Positions 22,791-34,682 of a stretch of 64,000 bases of DNA are shown piece by piece; position 1 is the first letter of the stretch, and each line of letters opens with the position of its first letter. The position numbers and the translations under genes are program-made. Source of the stretch: Karstenula rhodostoma CBS 690.94. Its lineage: Eukaryota > Ascomycota > Dothideomycetes > Pleosporales > Didymosphaeriaceae. The notes beneath the pieces were generated by a model. That model had not been told where the DNA came from. It was given only the letters and a program-made list of their open reading frames with translations, and searched no databases. The DNA lies in the NCBI GenBank assembly GCA_010093485.1, contig MU001511.1:922904-986903 (forward strand), read 5' to 3'.

Positions 22791-24225
22791 TATAAGTAAG
22801 TAAAAAGAAAATAAGTAATATAGTTATTAGTATTAAGTTTATACCTAGAAAACTATAAATAGAAATTCTAGTATTAAAAGTCTAGTTAAAATAAAATAGT
22901 ATTAGTTAAAAATAATAATATACTAACTATATTAAATACTAGTCTTAGACTTTAGATAAATATATTAAACTTAAAGAAATCTAATATATAATTTATTTAA
23001 AAAAGTATTTCTTTTTTATTAACTTTTTTTTTAATAGCTTTATTTTTATTTTTAATTATAACTCTTTATATTTATATTATAAGTATAAGTTATATATATT
23101 ATTATATATTAGTTAAATATCTAGAAAATTATAGTATAGTATTATTATAATACTATATATATTAGTAATAAAAATATTAAAATATATAATTACTTTTTAT
23201 TTAATATCTTTATTTTACTATTTATTTCTATACTTAAAGTATATATATATATCCTTATATAGTAGGTAATTATATAATAAGAATTATTATTTATATTTCT
23301 AATCTTTTATATATAGAATTTTTTACTCTAAAGTTTCTAAATTAAATATATTTATAGTAATAATATATAATATATATAAGTAGTTATATTTTTAGAACTT
23401 TATATTAAACTTTTAGTAATTTTTCTTTTTAATATATTTATATCTATTATATTATAAATATTATATTTTATATTTATACTATTTATTAGTAATATTTTTA
23501 TACTACTTAGTTTTTTTATATATAATTTAATACTTATAGCTTTAGTTATCTAAGAACTTAATTATTACTAGTAATAATAATAATACTATTTTAAATACTA
23601 GTTTATAAATATATAGAGGTTCTTTATATATATAGAAACTAGTATAATTAATATTATTATATATAATTAGATTTTTAAGCTTATATTAATATAATATATA
23701 AGTACCTATTATATAAATAATATAATACTATTATTAAATAACTTTTAGAAATTTCTTAATAGATTTTTTATTACTAGAATTATTTATAATATTATTAATA
23801 TTAATATTATAAAATATTTTATATCTTTTTATATACTTATTAGTAGTATTATTACTAAAATTAAATATAAAAGGTATAAGTATTTAAGTTATAAATATAT
23901 AAAATACTAAGTCTTATATTAACTTTATTAGTAATAAAATACTATTATTAATATTAAGAATATTAAGAATAGAGTTTAATATAATTATAATTAAATTTTT
24001 ATATAAAATAAGTATATAATTAGTTAAATTAATAAAAAATAATAACTAGTATTAGTAATAGAAAGTAATAGATATAATATATAATATATAATATTAACTA
24101 AAATACTAATACTAAGAATCTATATATTAAATAATATAATAGCTTAATTATTAAAAAAAACTTTCTTTTTATAGTAATTTATCCTATAAAGTAGTATTCT
24201 AAAATAGCTCCTTAGCCTATATAAA

Positions 24226-24290
24226 ACTTAATTAGATTTAATTATAGGCCTGCCCGCAATTACTTAGAGGCCTGCCCGCGACGTGGATCC
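24226..24290 (-). repeat. Right terminal inverted repeat
   Basis: The reverse complement starts ggatccacgtcgcgggcagg and matches the left end for about 65 bp with transitions only. Confidence 0.85.
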
Positions 24291-24299
24291 ATCGCTTAG
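24291..24299. repeat. Right 9-bp target-site duplication
   Basis: Reads atcgcttag, directly after the right inverted repeat. Confidence 0.75.
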
Positions 24300-26495
24300 A
24301 AGATCCGAGCAGAATACGGGCTTTAGTAAACGAGACCTTGATACGATGAGGTCATAGAGCATCTTAAATAACATGGTAGTGGAACGATCGGCCTAGCTTC
24401 GGAATTATCAAATCCCTGAAAGTGGAGCGGGGCCTGCATTAGTCTCCTCCTTGTCACCATCCCACGATGTTGATTGCAACAATATTAATGGCATCACGCG
24501 GTCTGCGGATAGCAGGTAGTCCACAGCCTTGTTCACGGAATCCTCTCTGTGCCCTGTATTGTGTAAGCTTTTGCCACAGGGGCAGAATCTCGGACAAGTC
24601 ATCTCCAATTGACGATCTTTGCAAGCGTAAGAGACTGGGTACCCAAGAGCTTGAAAAATGGAGACGAATTCGCCCAAACATCACAAGATGGACATACTAG
24701 CATTTAGATATACGTCGGGATTATGTGGCCGTGCACGAACTCGCACGGCCCAGGATAACGTCCACGCGCCAAAGTTTCCTCGTACAGACAGCTTCCACCT
24801 CAACAAAACTCAAATTGATTGCCCGCCACTTCGCATGCACGTTTTACGTCGACGATCATGTTTTATGCATCTTGAGATTGGTGCCTGAGTAGATCATATC
24901 GCAACTCACAAGATCGCCCAAAAGAACAAGGCTATCCGATGTTCACGAATTGGCTGGGTGGGGAACCAAGCCCGCTAATGTCCACCTGGTGACCGAAGGT
25001 GCTAGTTTGGACTGGGGTTTTGGGCTTGCTATGGCACATTTTGCTTGCTCCCACTCCATCGCTTGCCCGACGCTGCATTTGTCGTTGGTTGTCCGGCATG
25101 TCACCGCTGTATTGTTAGTGGTACGAGAACGAAATTTAGCAAGAGCGAGAGTCAATTGCGAGACCTCGACGCTTGACAATACAGCAAGCTTCAGAGAACT
25201 GTTACTCGAGTTCGTCATGGCGACAAGGCGACAATGCCCCATGTTCATCGATAGCGTGTCCCGCACGCCCGCGTGTTCGTCCATAGATCGCTTCTGCGGG
25301 GCTCGCTTTCCATTCCCCGAGTAGCGCGCTTGGTATGGCCAGCGCGGCAATCTTACCGAATTCCAAATTCGATGGTCCTCCATGAGGCGGATCCTACTAT
25401 CTCCGAATGTCGGTCTCGAGCATTGCGCGCGGATTCGATAACGATGGCCTTGGGTCGGGCCGATTATAATTGCGTTACCGGAGAAGACCGCAAGCTGCGC
25501 TTACACGATATGCCCTCACAGAATTTGCGCATCCCAGTTGCCGTGTGGGCCATCGGGATTCATCAATTGGGACCAGGAAGCCACGTGCCGTCCGCCGAAC
25601 GATTCAGCCATGTCGGAACCATCTCGAAACGTCGTAGCCTCGCCGATCATACATAGACTGCGACCTTTTGAATCGAAACCTCTGAACGACACGCATGATG
25701 TGATTTCTACCGCGCGCGAGGGCTCTACCGCGGCAGTAACACTTTTGCATTGCCCAGGTATCGTCGCCCTCGGCATTGCAGGCTGAGGTACCCTTTCACC
25801 ATGCTCCTCTTTGTGTCATTGGAGACACTTGGAAGCAGAGGAAAGTAGTGAAGGGGTCGACGACCTAAAAGCGGAGCATGGTCAGACGTGGGCCTTGGCC
25901 AACGCCTCACGACTACCATCTCTCTTGTCTGCTTCTGCTGAGATCCAGCACGTTGTTTTGGACCGGCGTTCCCAGGAAACGATTCTGCAATACTGATCGA
26001 TATTATTGCGCAAGCGTTTATAGCGGAAGTCCACGTAGATGAAGAAGTAACGAGACCTCAAACGAATACTTCAAGGGAGAGAATTCCCGGACGATTTCAT
26101 TGACTTTGTTCGCCTAAAAAGCGGAGAAAAAGAAACAAAAGCAAGCGACCATGAAGCTCAGTACATTCCCGCAAGCATTGCACGGCAGCGATCCACATGC
26201 AGCAAAATCGCGACACTTTTAACTATAACATGCTCGCAGCTTTACTAAACATAACAAAACACCTCTTCAACGCGGAACGACTTCAAAACTGTCCTGGGCC
26301 AATTTACCAGATGATCGAAGCCGCTGAAGAGAAACTATGCAACTGAACTTCCACCCAACGATGGTGACATGGCACCATTCGGGAATACAGAGGAGGTTGT
26401 ACTGTGCCTATGACCCTTCTCGATCAAGCGCGCAATAGATACCCTCTTTCCATGTATGGCCTGACGAAAATATATCATATATTTTCCTGGAATCG
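24300..26495. other. Intergenic, no gene seen (about 2.2 kb)
   Basis: Normal base composition. Several frames of 60-146 codons overlap on both strands, but none has a motif, plausible splicing or protein-like composition. It may be old decayed sequence flanking the transposon insertion. Confidence 0.5.
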
Positions 26496-27839
26496 TTAAT
26501 AAGCTTCACTACTCATAGGTTGCTTCAAACTTACAGTCTCGGCTTGTACGACACGCCCTGTACCTGATGCTGGCGAGGTCATAAGGCTTTCCAGTAGCGC
26601 ACATAGCTCAGGACCGTCCTCCAAGCCACAGATCTCAACTTCTTGTAGGCCACGGAAACTGGAAAGCGTCTGGAATACTTCATGGTGCGGGATACCACCG
26701 TCGTGTTGGTATCCAACGCCATCCCATGAGATATACACCTTTAGACATGGAGATTGGTGCTCCCAAGTAGCAAGCTTAAAACTTGGCGCACCTTATGGAC
26801 GTACTCGCCCGTGTACGTGATCCAGTCCTTTTCCAAAGCGTCCGCACGAAGCTCGATGCTTATACTCCTAAGCAGTCGAGCACCTCCAGTTCCTATATTC
26901 ATATGATTGAAGACTTCCCAGGGCAGGTAGGTCCTCTTGGGCGTACCTGCCCGTGCTGGCGGTCCGTATTCGGTAACCCCAGGAATCCCTATGACGACGC
27001 TGTCCTTCAAGACAAAGTGGTTGTTGAGGAAGAATTCCTTTTGGACAGCATCGTCCACAGCTGGCAAACCGCAATAGGGCTTGGCTTCGGCAAAGTTTAA
27101 CTTGCGCTCGCGGCGAGGACGAGCAAAGCCCGAAAACATGCTCACGGCATCTGCAGTGGCGTAATCAGGTGCGCATTAGAAAAAGGTCGACCAGGAACTC
27201 TTCCCCGTAGACAATCAGCCGTGCGTGAATATTCGCCGACTTGAGAGCGCTGTAGCAGCCAATCACCTCCAAAATCTCATTTGGTAGACCTTCCAGCTTG
27301 TGCAAGTATGGCATATTCGGGGACAATACCAAGAGCCGCGAATGATTCCAAAGCAGTTCGTGGCCTGGAGCATACATATTGTGGAAGATTCTGTGCTCAT
27401 TGGCAGTCGGCAACCGCCAAACAAGGCCCTTCTGCCCCTGCTCATACTCTAGGCCTTCATCGCGAGTAGCGAGGTCAATCGGTTCCAAGACCCGGTCCCC
27501 GCTCTCGAAGACATCTGTGAGCTCTTCGTAGACGTCTAGAGTCAACTGCAGAGTGGAGCGTTTAGCATAGAAGGGGATGTTCTGTGCGATCCAATCGCGG
27601 ATCTCGGTCTCGTCTGCTAGGTTCATGTCTCCAGCTCCCACCAAAGCGAGGACGATCACCTGAAGAAAACTGAAGTTCGGCCGCGTGAGTCTGAGAAGTG
27701 CGGCGCAAACCAAGTGTTGGAAGAGACTAGGATTGACGAGTTGCCCGAGAAAGAGCGACTGCCGCGCGATCCGGATAGCTATACAGCACGTCGAGAGGGC
27801 AAAGATGGTTCCGACATCCAAAATCCAGACACTTCCCAA
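26496..27839 (-). pseudogene. Decayed tandem paralogue of the gene at 28347-29651
   Basis: Three minus-strand pieces line up in order with the neighbouring gene: 27839-27165 (RPNFSFLQVIVLALVGAGDM, then DETEIRDWIAQNIPF, matching the neighbour's RPDLTILQLITMALMDNEDI and DETEMRVWIMDRIPF), 27145-26741 (EFFLNNHFVLKDS matching QFFFSNHWMLKDS) and 26738-26496 (HDGGIPHHEVFQTLSSFRGL matching YDGGIPYHQTFRMLSQIRGL). The breaks are a stop/frameshift between 27165 and 27145 and another stop near 26740. The region equivalent to the neighbour's first 100 or so residues is not recognisable. The copies are clearly diverged (roughly half identical by eye), so the duplication is not recent. Confidence 0.75.
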
Positions 27840-28085
27840 TTTGCAACCCTATGGGTTTTCTAAAAGCAACGAAAGACGTTTTAGACGTCGGAAAACGTCG
27901 AACACTAAGCTCGCCGGACATGAAGGGGCCCAGCAAAACAAACTTTTTCGGAAAGTCTATCAGTCCCTCTATGATAGGATTGGTTGCTGTTTACTGCCTA
28001 TACTTTATCAATCATATGCGCTAGGCGGAAAGAAAGTGGGGCTTACACTTAATCATACTCTAGGTATGCTCGTCAGTTCTCTGAC

Positions 28086-28346
28086 TTACGATCGAGGGGA
28101 CGTCATGAGTGTAGTCAACTCATCCTCAAGCTCAGGGTAGGCGTCCAGACCCGAAAACTTCACCTCTTGTAGACCGCGAATCTGCGATAACATCCTAAAT
28201 GTCTGGTGGTATGGGATACCACCATCATACAGGAATTCAGTGCTACCCCAGAAGATATCGACTGTTAAACAGCGGAGTCGTCGGCTCGCTTGCAGAAAGC
28301 ATAGGAACACGAATACCTTGACCACGAACGCCCGGTTGAACAAGAA
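28086..28346 (-). pseudogene. In-frame continuation of the preceding gene beyond its TAG
   Basis: Eighty-six codons directly following the TAG at 28347, in the same frame, ending at the TAA/TAG before 28085. Homology to 26496-26738 shows that it was coding. Confidence 0.65.
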
Positions 28347-29651
28347 CTAGCCATTCTCATCCATTTCCAAAGCATCCGAGTCAAGCTCGATGCTGAGGCT
28401 CCCTAGAGACCAGGGTTCATCAGCACGGAGCCTAGTAATGAACTCCCATGGCAGGTAAGTGTCGTATATCTCGTCATGCGGCATCGTGACGTAAACCGTC
28501 TGACCTTGGGTAGCAGCGAACGAGTCCTTCAGCATCCAGTGGTTGCTAAAGAAGAACTGCTTCCGGATGTGATACTGCAGGTCTAGCAGCCCAGTAGAGG
28601 GCAACGCCAACTGCAAATCGACTGACCGCTCGCGATATCCATGACGTCCCCGAGGTAGCTGAGCATAGAGACCTGTGGGATCCACGTGGCTGACCTCTTC
28701 GATCTGAAAGAAGCCCACGGCGTCTTGGGTTATCCTCGGATATATAGTCTGGTTGCTGAGCGCACTTTGGGTCCCGATCACTCCCAACATCTCACTCGGC
28801 ATCTGGTCAAGCTTTCGCAGACAGGCGAGTGTTGGGGGTAGCTGCCCGTTGATATCAAGGGTTTGGCCTGCCTTTGGTTCATTCTGGCTCTCGAGAAAGG
28901 CACGCGGATGGTTCCAGAGCAGTTCGTTGCCTTCTGCGTATAGTTCCTTGAGGATGTGGTGCTCGCCACCAGGAGCCAATTGCCAGACACGCCCCTTCTG
29001 TTCTTGCCGATAGAACGCTCCTTGACCACGAAGGGCAAGTGCTGGGTCGATAGGCCGCAGGTGCAAGATCTGCTTGGGTGTCTCAAAAAAGTTTGTCAGC
29101 TCGTTATGGATATCGAGAGCCACTTCCAGGCCAGCACGACGATTGTGGAACGGGATACGGTCCATGATCCACACCCGCATTTCGGTCTCATCTGCGATAT
29201 CCTCGTTGTCCATCAGTGCCATAGTGATCAGCTGAAGGATAGTCAAGTCCGGCCGTGTGCTCTTCAAAAGAACAGCGCAAACAAACTGGTGGAACAGAGT
29301 TTCCGACTTCACGAGCTGGTCAAGGAATACCGAGTGTGGTCCTTCCTGCACGATCAACTGTTCAGTACGGTACACACGAGAAGATGGCTCAGCTATCCAG
29401 CGCGTTGAGACAATGTCTTTCGGTTGGAGGTTGCCCATGACCAAGAGTCCGATCTTCTTTGCCTCTTCGTCGGTCATACTCTTGCGGAGATTCAACACAA
29501 GATATTTTACGCTAAGCTCCATCGCAGCGAGGTACGGAGCTGGCGTAGGATTCTGGCTCAGTTGCCCCAGAAGGTTGAATGTGTTCTGCGGGTACTTTAG
29601 ACGATTCTGCAGTGCAAGTTGTAAGCGCTCGAAGGCGGGAGTGGTCGCCAT
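28347..29651 (-). CDS. Hypothetical protein of a locally duplicated family, probably truncated by a stop codon
   Basis: Family not recognised. From ATG 29651 a 434-residue frame ends at a TAG (28347-28349). Reading through that TAG, the same frame continues 86 codons to 28086 with sequence homologous to the downstream paralogue (FLYDGGIPYHQTFRMLSQIR and GLQEVKFSGL), so the ancestral protein was about 520 residues and the TAG is a likely nonsense mutation. Visible features: a helical N-terminus (FERLQLALQNRLKYPQN), ELLWNHPRAFLE, a KLDQMPSEMLGVIG segment with an F-box-like P-x-E-M/I-L core, and WEFITRLRADEPWSLGSLSI near the end. No signal peptide or membrane segment. It may encode a shortened working protein, or be an early pseudogene. 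Confidence 0.65.
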   Translation of the reverse strand: MATTPAFERLQLALQNRLKYPQNTFNLLGQLSQNPTPAPYLAAMELSVKYLVLNLRKSMTDEEAKKIGLLVMGNLQPKDIVSTRWIAEPSSRVYRTEQLIVQEGPHSVFLDQLVKSETLFHQFVCAVLLKSTRPDLTILQLITMALMDNEDIADETEMRVWIMDRIPFHNRRAGLEVALDIHNELTNFFETPKQILHLRPIDPALALRGQGAFYRQEQKGRVWQLAPGGEHHILKELYAEGNELLWNHPRAFLESQNEPKAGQTLDINGQLPPTLACLRKLDQMPSEMLGVIGTQSALSNQTIYPRITQDAVGFFQIEEVSHVDPTGLYAQLPRGRHGYRERSVDLQLALPSTGLLDLQYHIRKQFFFSNHWMLKDSFAATQGQTVYVTMPHDEIYDTYLPWEFITRLRADEPWSLGSLSIELDSDALEMDENG

Positions 29652-32114
29652 TCTAACTTGATCAGCAAGTCTCGCGTTGATTGCTAGAGCACAACCCTAC
29701 CTCATAGCGACAGCGTATATTGTGTTTTATTGAATACAAGGTATATAAGACAACTCCCAAGCTAGGAGCGCCGTGAGTTGGCTGCTACCGCAACTGGTGG
29801 GTACTAAATACTGTTAGAATCAGATGTTTGTACGCTCTGAGTGACTTACAGATTGCGCTCTTGCAAGCTGTTGAGCTTGATGATTGCCAGAGATTTGCGG
29901 GTGGGCAGCAACGGCGGCGGCGGCGGCGGCGGCGAAGGTGGGGAGTTGGGGATCTGGGACCGGGTGCGGGTTAGAAAACGTGATGGACGCGGATGCGCTC
30001 GCACTTACACGGCAAAAGGAATGCCGGGAAACCTGACAGTGGATGATCGCTAAGAAAGATCAAGAGGCAGTCTGAAGAGATGTAAAGTGTGGGCAAGCAT
30101 AGGCTGGCAAGGTTGAAAAGGACGCTTGGGAAGCTACAAATGCTCCGCCGACAAGAGGCACAAAGACAAGAAGCAGAGAGCAAACTCGTACCTGACAGCA
30201 AGTCTTCGCCGGTGGCTAGCTCAGCTTGAATAGGGAGGTGGATACGGTCGGAAGAAATCGCGGGCGTGTACTGTTGTGGGCGAGTGTGAGCTTGGGGAAG
30301 TCCAAAAGCTCGCGGATAAGGAGTACTTACGGGTCCGGTAGGTCGAGTGGCGCAAACTGAAGAAGGATCACAGGCAAATCTCTGTGGTGGCTGCGTGGGA
30401 ATGGAGGCTTTGGAACGTGGCTATCGTGGTAGACGCGGAGAGGTTTTGTACTTGTCTGCTAAGAGGCTGTTCCGAAGCGTCACCAGCGGTTGAAGGCGCA
30501 ACGAGCGGAAAATTACTTCACAAGCGAGATACGTGAACAACCAAGAAAGGAAAGGAGGCTAGCAGACGAGCAAGAGTCCAGGTTTATACAGGGAATGACC
30601 TGCAATTGGTCCTCTTGCGTCAATCGATTGAAAGATCCCCTTTGGGTATCGCCGTTTTGCCGGCTCGGTCAAGCAAGATCATATTAGCAAGCCTGCATGG
30701 AGCAGCTATTGGCATCGCTTTAGCCAGGGCGTCAAGCATCATAGCTCGATTGGGAAGCAATTCAGAGCAACACTCTCCTTCACCAGAGGTGCTGGGAGAC
30801 ACATAGCCGCTGCCGCTGCGGCTGTTACCTCAGCTATCTCTCCTGCATCTTGACACGCGGCAGATGAGCGCAGCATCAGGGATGCAGCATCTTACCGCCA
30901 ACCGCTCGACGGTCAAAAACAGTCATGCTGCAAGATTCAGCGTAGCCCGATGGTAGAGGACGCAGCCATTCTCCTACGCAATGTCATAACAGGTTGTGCA
31001 AAGGCGAGAGGATACATTTGCTAACACATCACATTTTAGAGTTCCAAGGATCCGCCAGATGCAATTATGTCAGTTAATAGCACATCGCATCATGAACGCA
31101 CAATATCACCCGCGGCGCATATACACACGTCTCACGCACTGGCGCACAGGCATTAAATACACAGCATCAGAATGCGTGAAAATTTTGACATCTATCCCAG
31201 CACATTACACACACACAAGCATCATCAACGGCGAGACGTAAACCATATAAAACATTGATAAAGGACAGCCCGAAAAGGACCACTGCACCTCGAGCGCGAA
31301 TGCATCAAAGACCAAAGCTCCACCTCGACCTCACGACCATGTAGCACGCACTTAGCTACCGCTGCCAAAAAAAAAACAGCCTTGGAAGCTTCGAGACGCG
31401 AGGAAAGGATAGTACGCGAGGCAGCATCCCACATCGCCAATGCCTCGACGGCTTACACCGTGATGGCGATGTCGCAAACCAATAACTCCGTGTAAACGGA
31501 TAGACACGATACACGACTACGCCCGAACGCAGGAAAACAGCACTCCCGCACAAAGTCTAAAACGTTTCACTGCATCGCTAACCACGGCCCCCACCGTAAC
31601 ATCCCCTACGTTTTCTATTCTACCATACATCCACCAAGTACTTCATTTGTTCTTAATCTTAAACCTCCACTCTGCCTCACCATTGTTATATCCAAATGGA
31701 AATTTCCCTGCCAATTCAATTGACGTGATGGCACGAAGGCCAAGAGCGTGCGTTTCTGATTCTCTTTCTATTTCTCTGCACGAGATTTGGTTCCACGAGG
31801 TGGGTAGGCATCCGGGCGCCGACTAATCAGAGTGGGTAGAGCAGTGTAGAGGGATGTGAGAGCAGGTTCCGTGTTAGGTTTGAAAGGATGTTGGGATGGT
31901 GAAGGGTATGCTTATTATACCGTAGCTAAGAGTGGGGGATGGTTAGGATGTAGTGGAATGCGCAGCTCCCTCGATGGTATTTGCGGTATAAAGGTCCCAT
32001 GGAATCGGGGTACGCACGACTGAATGCGAGGAAGCTGTAACGTGAAGAAGAACATGGTCTCTTTATATACAGTATCTTGTACTAGTCATGGATATCATCA
32101 TCATTCATTCCAGC
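29652..32114. other. Long gene-poor stretch with a possible spliced minus-strand transcript at about 29850-30455
   Basis: No clear gene. On the minus strand there is a run of good splice signals: acceptor cttagcag before 30455, donor gtaagt after 30331, acceptor acaacag before 30270, donor gtacga after 30192, acceptor tcccag before 29953 and donor gtaagt after 29850. Two of the bounded segments can be read together without stops (VCATRPTGP joined to YTPAISSDRIHLPIQAELA), but no start codon or family is evident. It could be a small gene, or a spliced 5' leader of the gene starting at 29651. The remainder (30460-32114) shows nothing recognisable. Confidence 0.3.
29912..29933 (+). repeat. CGG trinucleotide microsatellite
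   Basis: About seven consecutive cgg units. On the minus strand they read as a CCG run, coding for proline or alanine if translated. Confidence 0.85.
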
Positions 32115-34682
32115 CTAATACGATCCCAACACATTAACCCCCTTCTGCGCCTTGACAAGCCTCGAGCTCTCACCCACCATAACGCTAAACTCGCCAGTAG
32201 GGATAACCCAGTCCTGGCGCACGACGTCCCAGAAGCTGAGATCCCTTCTGCGCAGCTCAAACGCTACCGTCTTCGTCTCGTTGGGCTGGAGCCACACCTT
32301 CTCGAAGCCGCGCAGCTGCTTGGGCGGGGTGCCGGCGGGCGCCGACGACGGGAGGCCGAGGTACAGCTGCGGGACGGCGTGGCCGGCGACGTTACCTGTG
32401 TTGGAGACGGCGACGGAGACGTTGTACAGCGGGGTCCAGAGGTCGGGGTTGCCGCCGGGCTGGACGGGCTGGGCGGTGGGGAGGGCGGAGATGTTGGGGG
32501 AGAGGGGCTCGGCGGCGAGGGCGGCGTAGCCGAAGGTGGTGTAGGAGAGGCCGAAGCCGAATTCGTAGCGCACCGAGATGTTGTGCGAGTCGAAGTAGCG
32601 GTAGTCGACTTCGAGCTTCTCGTCGAACCAGGACTGCCAGTCGTAGTGGCCCGTGGTGTTGATGGCGGTGGTGGGCGGGGCGTTGTAGTCGGTGCCATTG
32701 AGGGCGATGGTGTAGGGCAGGTGGCCGGAGGGGTTGACGTCGCCGTAGAGGATGTCGACGAGGGAGTGGCCGGATTCCTCGCCGGGGAAGTGCGCAGCGA
32801 GGATGGCGGTGACGTTCTCGTGATCGGCCCAGGGGAGCACGTTGATGCCGGAGGAGTGTGTGACGACGATGGTGTTGTTGCACTTGGAGGCGACGGACTC
32901 GACGACGGCATCACCGTTCCAGTCGACGTGGAGGGAGGCGCGGTCGGTAGCTTCCTCGGCCCAGGTTTTGAGCAAGACGATGCAAACTTCCGGGCGGTCG
33001 GGGATGAGAAGGGTGTCGATGTCGATGTCGGCGATGAGGGTGTTGTTGAGCCAGTATTGCACGATCTTCGCATTGTCCTGAGCGGCGCGCTCCTGGATGG
33101 CGCGGAGGGGAGTCACAACGTAGGTGAGTTGGCCAGTTCCGGAACCACCGCCGGCAACAAGGGTGCCATACTCGAAGTTTTGCTGGTTGAGCTGACCCTT
33201 GGTGGGCTCCGCAGCGTCATTGCCAAAGACAGCAATGTTCTTGGGTGCCTTGAGGGGAAGGGCCCCGTTCGTATTCTTGAGCAGAACCGAACCGGCTGCG
33301 CCGTGCTTGCGGATGAGCTTGGCATGGTCGCCACGAACGTCGCGGCTGGATGGGCCGGTGAGGTTCCAATCAATCTTCCAAGTGCTCACGGGAGAGAAGG
33401 TATTCAGCTCAGCGGAGGAGGGGTCGACAGTCGGGAAATCCTTGTCCTGACCAAGAGCGTAGAAAGGCGTCATAATACGGACGATCATGTCATCGACGCG
33501 GGATTCGGCCAAAGAGCCATTGTTAACGGCGAGGGTGACGTTGCCGCCGAAGAAGGAGGGCATGCGGCCCGGGATTTCCTCAGCAAAAGCGGTACCATAG
33601 GCTCCAAGACCACCAGGCATGTCCATATCCTGACCAGCCTCGATACCTGCGACACCAGTATGAGTAGCGCCCCAATCAGACCTAGTCATCAGTCAGCAAA
33701 TGGACCCTTATAATCGACGCTCACGTGACTCACATGACGTATCCTTGGAAACCAAGCTCTTCCTTGAGTAGGCCGTTCAAGGCCTTCGAGTTCTGGCACC
33801 CGTAGCTACCGTTAATTCTATTGTACGAACACATGAAAGACGCAACCTTGGCATGTGCCGCATCTGCAAACGGCCATAGGTAGATCTCATGCATGGTTCG
33901 GTCATCGATATTAGCAGAGAGAGCAGCGGAAATTGTATCTGTCGTGGTACCGTTCGGGTCGAATACGGGGTTGCGTTGAGTCTCCTGCTCGTTTCCAATG
34001 TAGTGCTTCGCGCAAGCCTGGACACCCGTATCTTGCGTACCCTGAATGGTCTCCTTCATGAAGATACCCGCCAGGTAAGGGTCAGCGGCGGCACCCTCCC
34101 AGTTGCGGCCAGCATAGCCAGAGCGACCGAGAGGACCGGCGACTGGTTGGAGTGCAACATGTGCGCCCTTGGCCCTGAACTCCTCACCCAAGGCGTATCC
34201 GCGCTCGTACATGAGCTCCTTGTCCCATGACGCTCCGGCAGAGACAGCTGCAGAGAAGACGCTAGCGTAATCCGCTACTCGGATAGCCAACGGGCCGTCG
34301 TGAAGACAGAGACCAGGGAAGCCAAGTCGAGAAATGGGGGCGATGTTGCCAACACAGGGACCAGCTTGACCTGAGACCATGTAGGATTTTTCGTCGACAG
34401 TAAGCTGAGCGACGAATTCCTTGGCCTTCCGCAGGGCCTCCTCCCAGCCACCAGCTCCGGTAGCATTTGCTATTGGGTGTTAGCAAGATCATTTTCTGGG
34501 CGCATTGGGGATGCAATCGTACGAGAGGGATACACGGCCGGCGAAGAGCCATGCTCAGTCAGAATAACTGTGTCTAGCGGCTGCACATATCGAAATGCGT
34601 CCTCGCCTCTTGCACCACCGCTGAAGTCCTGGGCACTGACTAGGGCTGAGCCCGCAAGCAAGACAGAGAGAAGAGTCGCCAT
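32115..34682 (-). CDS. Secreted GH3 beta-glucosidase
   Basis: Glycoside hydrolase family 3 enzyme that releases glucose from cellobiose and other beta-glucosides outside the cell. Exons on minus: 34682-34523, 34469-33734 and 33681-32115. Introns 34522-34470 (gtacga, branch gctaac, aatag) and 33733-33682 (gtgagt...gactag) give 820 residues. The ATG at 34682 starts a signal peptide (ATLLSVLLAGSALVSA) and is preferred because the upstream in-frame codon is TTG. Family landmarks in order: FPGLCLHDGPLAIR, GPLGRSGYAGRNWEG, KHYIGNEQETQRNP, the nucleophile motif SDWGATHTG (Asp in SDW) exactly at the second splice, HGAAGSVLLKN, YEFGFGLSYTTF, and a C-terminal fibronectin-III-like domain ending with QDWVIPTGEFSVMVGESS. 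Many N-x-S/T sites fit a glycosylated secreted enzyme. No transport or regulatory gene adjoins it. Confidence 0.94.

Larger units (their letters stand above)
20552..24290. mobile_element. TIR DNA transposon, RIP-destroyed inside (Mutator-like by target duplication length)
   Basis: A 3739-bp element bounded by inverted repeats of about 65 bp that begin ggatccac and continue tcgcgggcaggcctctaag. Five or so mismatches between the two ends are all transitions. A 9-bp direct duplication flanks it. The interior (about 20620-24220) is extremely AT-rich, with essentially no CA/TG and no surviving frame, as expected of RIP, while the ends keep normal GC. Nine-base duplications are typical of Mutator-like elements, but no transposase motif can be read, so the superfamily is an inference (hAT, with 8 bp, is the alternative). 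A GC-retaining patch at 22565-22790 may be a nested insertion. Confidence 0.8.

Noticed and set aside
24943..25656. Overlapping 127-146 codon frames on both strands
   Set aside because: No motif, no splice context and random-looking composition.
32088..33713. 541-codon open frame on the plus strand opposite the GH3 gene
   Set aside because: It is the antisense shadow of a GC-rich coding exon: Val/Gly/Asp-rich composition with no family match, while the minus strand shows complete GH3 motifs.
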